This document shows positions 13,118 to 16,227 of a stretch of 16,227 nt of DNA, in pieces. The DNA lies in the NCBI GenBank assembly GCA_003452695.1, contig DMNP01000004.1, forward strand, positions 1 through 16,227, written 5' to 3'. The first letter of the stretch is position 1, and each line of letters opens with the position of its first letter. Source of the DNA: Eggerthellaceae bacterium (GTDB lineage Bacteria; Actinomycetota; Coriobacteriia; Coriobacteriales; Eggerthellaceae). The notes beneath the pieces are model-generated. The model had not been told where the DNA came from and searched no databases. It saw nothing but the letters and a program-made list of their open reading frames with translations. The position numbers were made by a program, and so were the translations under genes.

Positions 13118-14368
13118 TTACCTCAGCAGGAGCTTGGCGATGCCGGTTGTCTCCAGGATCTTGCGGACGTCTTCGCTTACGCCGGTCATCTTGAAGTTGT
13201 CCATGTTGCCCAGAGATTTGATCATCATCACGAGAACGCGTATCCCGGCGGAGGAGACGTAGCCCATCCGGCTCACGTCGATGTGGATCGCCTCGAAGTT
13301 GCCTCCCGCATCCTGGAACCGTTTCAGCAGCTCAGGCGCGGTTATCGTGTCCAGGCGACCCTGAATGGACGCCTCGAAGATTCCATCCCTTATCTCGCTT
13401 GCCACCTCGAACGGGAGGTTCATGTCCACAGGCTCTACCGCCGCGTCTTGCGCCACGGAAAGCTCCCAGAACATCATGTTCTTGAACACGTCCCGCACCG
13501 CGGATTCCGCCTCCGGGTTCCCCTTGAGAGACGTTATCTGGTCGGGGAGGTAGTCGGCCATGCACGTTTCGCGAAGCGTGAAGCCCATCTTCCCGATGAA
13601 CTCCCTAATCTTCTCGTCGTCGGGGTCGAAGAACACGTTGTCGTTGAAGTCGACGTCCGCCGCCGTGGCGGCAGCGCGGCTCGTCACGGCCGCATACATG
13701 GCGGTCAGCTTCGGGTCGCCATTCAGCGTGGCGCTAACGACCTCCTTATCGTGAAGGAAGTAAGCTCGGTCGGTGGTCACCCAGCTCCCGCCGTGCTTCT
13801 CCAGGAGGCGATGGATATTGGAGAACACTTCTTCCAGCTCGGTTTGGGCGAAATACATGAGCAGCCCTTCCGTGGTGACGAGAAGGTCGCGGCTGCCCTC
13901 GGCGAGCGCGGCTTCCAGGGACTCGTAATTCGTGGCGTCCACGGCATGGTACGAAACGGTCTCGCTCTTCCCGATAATCGTCTCAACCGCGGGCCCCATG
14001 GCGTCGGTGACCGCGGGAAGGTCGCATCCGTAATACGTTCTCCCCTGGCGCGACAGGCGAATGCCGCGGGAGGTGTAGCCGCAGGGCAGGTCTACGATCG
14101 AGCGGTTTTCCATGCGCTCGACTAGCCGGTTTATGGATTGGAAGCGGGTTTCGATGAGAATCATGTACGCCGGGAAGAGCCTCTTCACTTGGTCGGCCAT
14201 CTCTTGCGGGACGGGTTTCTTCGCCATCTGCGCGCCGAAGGCTGGAAAGCCCAGTGCGTCGAGAAGGCGCTGCGCGTCCTCGTCTCCCGCGGCAGAGCTG
14301 AGCTGGACGCATGATTTCGCCGTGTTGAACACGGGGTTGACAAGTTCCCTCACATCTTGCTCGTTCAT
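13118..14368 (-). CDS. Leucine-carboxyl-methyltransferase-like protein fused to C-terminal STAS domain
   Basis: This 416-residue protein starts at ATG 14368 with GGAGG 5 nt upstream. A TTG at 14380 lies above that site. Residues about 1-300 are a class I SAM-dependent methyltransferase of the leucine carboxyl methyltransferase/PpmT-like group: SIVDLPCGYTSRG (90-102, SAM-binding loop), YYGCDLPAV (112-120, acidic residue at strand 2) and TTEGLLMYF (165-173, a family hallmark). Residues about 318-416 are a STAS domain like RsbV/SpoIIAA: FEASIQGRLDTITAPEL (331-347) and IDVSRMGYVSSAGIRVLV (363-380), which keeps the SSAG turn carrying the phosphorylatable serine (Ser372 or Ser373). The fusion suggests that methylation of some acid, lipid or polyketide-like substrate is switched by a partner GHKL kinase. 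A 46-bp tandem repeat lies in its upstream region. Domain calls are firm; substrate and partner are unknown. Confidence 0.88.
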   Translation of the reverse strand: MNEQDVRELVNPVFNTAKSCVQLSSAAGDEDAQRLLDALGFPAFGAQMAKKPVPQEMADQVKRLFPAYMILIETRFQSINRLVERMENRSIVDLPCGYTSRGIRLSRQGRTYYGCDLPAVTDAMGPAVETIIGKSETVSYHAVDATNYESLEAALAEGSRDLLVTTEGLLMYFAQTELEEVFSNIHRLLEKHGGSWVTTDRAYFLHDKEVVSATLNGDPKLTAMYAAVTSRAAATAADVDFNDNVFFDPDDEKIREFIGKMGFTLRETCMADYLPDQITSLKGNPEAESAVRDVFKNMMFWELSVAQDAAVEPVDMNLPFEVASEIRDGIFEASIQGRLDTITAPELLKRFQDAGGNFEAIHIDVSRMGYVSSAGIRVLVMMIKSLGNMDNFKMTGVSEDVRKILETTGIAKLLLR

Positions 14369-14503
14369 AAATCCCTCCAATGGTATAGCCCGTTACTGTA
14401 GTGCCGTTTGCATCCGATGAGGCGTGCGCCCGAGGCGGGTGCCTCAGGTAGGCGCCCCATTCGGGTTGTGGCCGCGCTTGTCGACGCCGAACGCGCTTCC
14501 GCG

Positions 14504-14621
14504 CGCCATGCCCGCCATGGTTCGCACGCGTTGCTCGCCACCGCCCGCACGCCATGCCCGCCATGGTTCGCACGCGTTGCTCGCCACCGCCCGCACGCCA
14601 TGCCCGCCATGGTTCGCACGC
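14504..14621. repeat. 46-bp tandem repeat, about 2.6 copies
   Basis: Copies begin at 14504, 14550 and 14596 (CGCCATGCCCGCCATGG...). The first two are identical over 46 bp and the third matches for 26 bp. A weaker echo (CCATGGATTGCACAC) follows at 14640. The period is not a multiple of three, so the array is non-coding. It lies 136 nt above the start of the methyltransferase-STAS gene, in a 325-base stretch (14381-14705) with no other gene. That stretch also holds a short hairpin GAGGC-GGGT-GCCTC near 14435. Identical units without variable spacers exclude a CRISPR. Confidence 0.85.
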
Positions 14622-14705
14622 CAGTTCTCGCGTTGTTTTCCATGGATTGCACACCTGGCATTCGGCAAGTGAAATTCTACACGTTGTCACTGTGCAAGTG
14701 CGGGT

Positions 14706-15190
14706 ATGCCATCTGTTCGCGCAGGCGTTGACGGCGGTCGGCAAGAACAGGGAACACCTTCCACGCCCAAAGATGCGGCGAGCAGTAACCCCAAAAACGA
14801 TGTGGACGTAACCGTGACGGTACTCAAGGCCGATCCCATCGCGGCCGCGCCCAAGGTTGCGGCAATCTACGGCCAGGCACTTGCTAACGTGGCATTGGAC
14901 AATCCAGCGGGGAACACGCCGGGCACCTGGCATGGGCTGACGGCACTCAGAGCGTGGGCGATGTCGGAGATCCAGTTGGAGTTGCGACGGCAGATTTCAA
15001 GATAATAGAGACAATAACGCTTACGCTTATCGGGTCTGCCGCTGACGGCGATGATGCTTTCGAGCCCTGCGAGGTTCAGATTCCCGAGGGCACGTCCATC
15101 GAAGATATGGATGACGACGTCTACAGGACGATAGTCGAGCATTTTCGGGAAGCGATACGAATGCGGACACTTGGAAGTGATATCTTGTAA
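14706..15190 (+). pseudogene. Frameshifted remnant of a repetitive surface protein
   Basis: One frame (about 14790-14930) reads DVTVTVLKADPIAAAPKVAA then IYGQALANVALDNPAGNTP and GTW. This is the pattern of surface-protein modules whose repeats run YGQTLADVxLxNPxGNTPGTW-x-WADGTQSVGDxG. The continuation WADGTQSVGDVGDPVGVATADF is found in the next frame, so one base is lost or gained near 14930. The second frame continues as an acidic stretch (IPEGTSIEDMDDDVYRTI) to a stop at 15190 that I cannot assign. No signal peptide, start site or anchor is present. It is probably one surviving module of an adhesin-like gene. Confidence 0.6.
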
Positions 15191-15234
15191 AGCCTAAAGC
15201 TCGAATTCGATTGATGGGATGCCGCGGGAGAAGC

Positions 15235-15828
15235 ATGCTGTTCGCAGAAACCCTCAGAAAACTGAGGGCCGAAAGAGGGCTCTCGCAGAAAGAGCTCGCG
15301 AAGGGGCTCTACGTTACCCAGTCTACCGTCGCGCGATGGGAAAACGGCAGCCGCCTGCCGGACGCCGAGATGATATTCCAGCTTGCCCATCATCTTGGCG
15401 TAGACGCGGGCATGCTGCTAAGCACCGCAGCGGAAGGCAGCGAACCGCCCACCGTCATCATGGTGGAGGACAGGGGGGTCATCCTAACCGGGGGCCTGTC
15501 CGTCTTGAAGGAGGTCATGCCCAACGCCACGATCATGGGTTTCGAATGGTCCAACGATGCAATCGAGTATGCGAAGGAGAACCGGGTTTCGCTCGCCTTC
15601 CTGGACATCGAGCTCGGCGGAGAAAGCGGGCTGGATTTATGCCGCCAGCTGCTCGACATAAACCAATACACGAACGTGGTGTTCCTGACCGCCTTCGCCG
15701 ATTACGCCCTTAGCGCCTGGGACACGGGCGCGAGCGGGTTCATGGTCAAGCCGATCACGCCAGACGGCGTCCGCGCGCAACTCGCGAACCTCCGGCATCC
15801 GTTCTCGCCAGGAGGCCCAGCACAATGA
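15235..15828 (+). CDS. XRE-type HTH / response-regulator receiver protein
   Basis: This 197-residue protein starts at ATG 15235, with GGGAG 5 nt upstream and the family-typical start MLFAETLRKLRAERG. Residues 5-60 are an XRE (Cro/CI) helix-turn-helix (LSQKELAKGLYVTQSTVARW, then EN). Residues 73-190 are a receiver domain: acidic pair Glu78-Asp79, phospho-acceptor Asp124 in FLDIELGGESG, Thr152 in FLTAFADYAL, and Lys172 in MVKPI. The DNA-binding domain stands in front of the receiver, the reverse of OmpR, NarL and LytTR regulators. The gene overlaps the next by ATGA (translational coupling), and the next gene looks like a sensor membrane domain, so they probably form a two-component pair. Targets are unknown. 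Confidence 0.9.
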   Translation: MLFAETLRKLRAERGLSQKELAKGLYVTQSTVARWENGSRLPDAEMIFQLAHHLGVDAGMLLSTAAEGSEPPTVIMVEDRGVILTGGLSVLKEVMPNATIMGFEWSNDAIEYAKENRVSLAFLDIELGGESGLDLCRQLLDINQYTNVVFLTAFADYALSAWDTGASGFMVKPITPDGVRAQLANLRHPFSPGGPAQ

Positions 15829-16227
15829 GCGGAGACTGGCTTGCGACCCTGCATGCCTCCCTGATAAGCGCGATGCTCCTGTTGGGCGTGGTCGGGTTCG
15901 TGCTGTCCGCTAGCGTGCCTGGCATGGACCGGTGGAGCAAGCGTTTCTTCACGGTCTTCTTCGCCATAGTCGTGCTGGGAGCGGGTACATCCTGCGTCGA
16001 AACAGTTGCCATCGGCGAGCCTGCCGCTTACGCAACGGTGAAGGTAACGGCTTTCCTGAATTCGCTGCTCCCCTCGATTTTCATGGCTATGCCGACGGTG
16101 TTCTTGCTGCACAGCTGCAACGAGCCCTACCGTACGAGCGCCCTCCTGCGCGTCGTGCTCGCTTGCTGGGCTGTGTATTTCGGATTGCTGGTAATCGCGG
16201 GTTATAGGCCAAAACGTGTTGATGGAT
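15825..16227 (+). CDS. Membrane sensor, probable histidine kinase N-terminus (partial)
   Basis: The start ATG overlaps the TGA of the receiver gene, with GGAGG (15811-15815) 9 nt upstream. The 134 visible residues run off the window edge. They contain four hydrophobic segments: LISAMLLLGVVGFVLSA, FFTVFFAIVVLGAG, LLPSIFMAMPTVFLL and VVLACWAVYFGLLVIAG. Between helices sits the short cytosolic-type loop HSCNEPYRTS. This is the layout of multi-helix sensor domains in front of GHKL kinases in Eggerthellaceae. No kinase motifs are within the window, so the kinase assignment comes from coupling to a receiver protein. It could instead be another membrane signalling protein. Confidence 0.75.
   Translation, partial: MSGDWLATLHASLISAMLLLGVVGFVLSASVPGMDRWSKRFFTVFFAIVVLGAGTSCVETVAIGEPAAYATVKVTAFLNSLLPSIFMAMPTVFLLHSCNEPYRTSALLRVVLACWAVYFGLLVIAGYRPKRVDG

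Noticed and set aside
14504-14621. CRISPR array
   Set aside because: The units are contiguous and identical, with no variable spacers, and no cas genes are present.

Overview
The window looks like a chromosomal segment of a high-GC gut actinobacterium, most likely class Coriobacteriia, family Eggerthellaceae. This is inferred from gene style: exported lipoprotein enzymes, a seven-helix-like sensor kinase preceded by a regulator, and remnants of a repetitive surface protein. No rRNA, tRNA or housekeeping marker is present to confirm it. No CRISPR array, tRNA or intact insertion sequence was seen.

Layout. Positions 1-1928 (minus strand) hold two exported lipoproteins: a tyrosine-phosphatase-family protein cut by the window edge, and a prephenate-dehydratase-like protein carrying a lipobox. 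A TATAAT box and a nested dyad lie upstream of the second. Positions 2140-4592 hold two dicarboxylate/amino-acid:cation symporter (SDF) family genes head to head. The minus-strand one has lost its 5' half. The plus-strand one (531 aa) is intact but carries an N-terminal domain resembling a degenerate GHKL ATPase and has lost the usual substrate-site motifs. Positions 4956-6785 hold a family 2 glycosyltransferase and a co-directional unknown protein, closed by an 18-bp perfect inverted repeat. Positions 6868-8697 (minus) encode a MATE-type transporter with a C-terminal RsbW-like GHKL ATPase domain. Positions 9075-9908 (minus) encode a beta-rich, probably beta-helical protein. Positions 10067-11164 encode a membrane-anchored metallophosphoesterase, and 11434-12252 a small secreted basic protein.

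Positions 12358-12961 are a graveyard: the 3' end of a Pr6Pr-like membrane protein gene and an ABC exporter gene with a large internal deletion. An 80-bp palindromic element follows. Positions 13118-14368 (minus) encode a leucine-carboxyl-methyltransferase-like protein fused to a STAS (RsbV/SpoIIAA-like) domain. Upstream of it lie a 46-bp tandem repeat and a frameshifted surface-protein remnant. The window ends with an XRE-HTH/receiver regulator whose stop overlaps the start of a membrane protein, probably its sensor kinase.

Main theme. Three separate genes carry pieces of a partner-switching circuit (GHKL anti-sigma-kinase-like or STAS anti-anti-sigma-like domains). These are fused not to sigma-factor regulators but to two transporters and a methyltransferase. 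No sigma factor or SpoIIE-type phosphatase is visible here. I infer that this lineage may use RsbW/RsbV-type interactions to control transport or metabolism. That link rests on domain resemblance by eye and is the most interesting hypothesis in the window.
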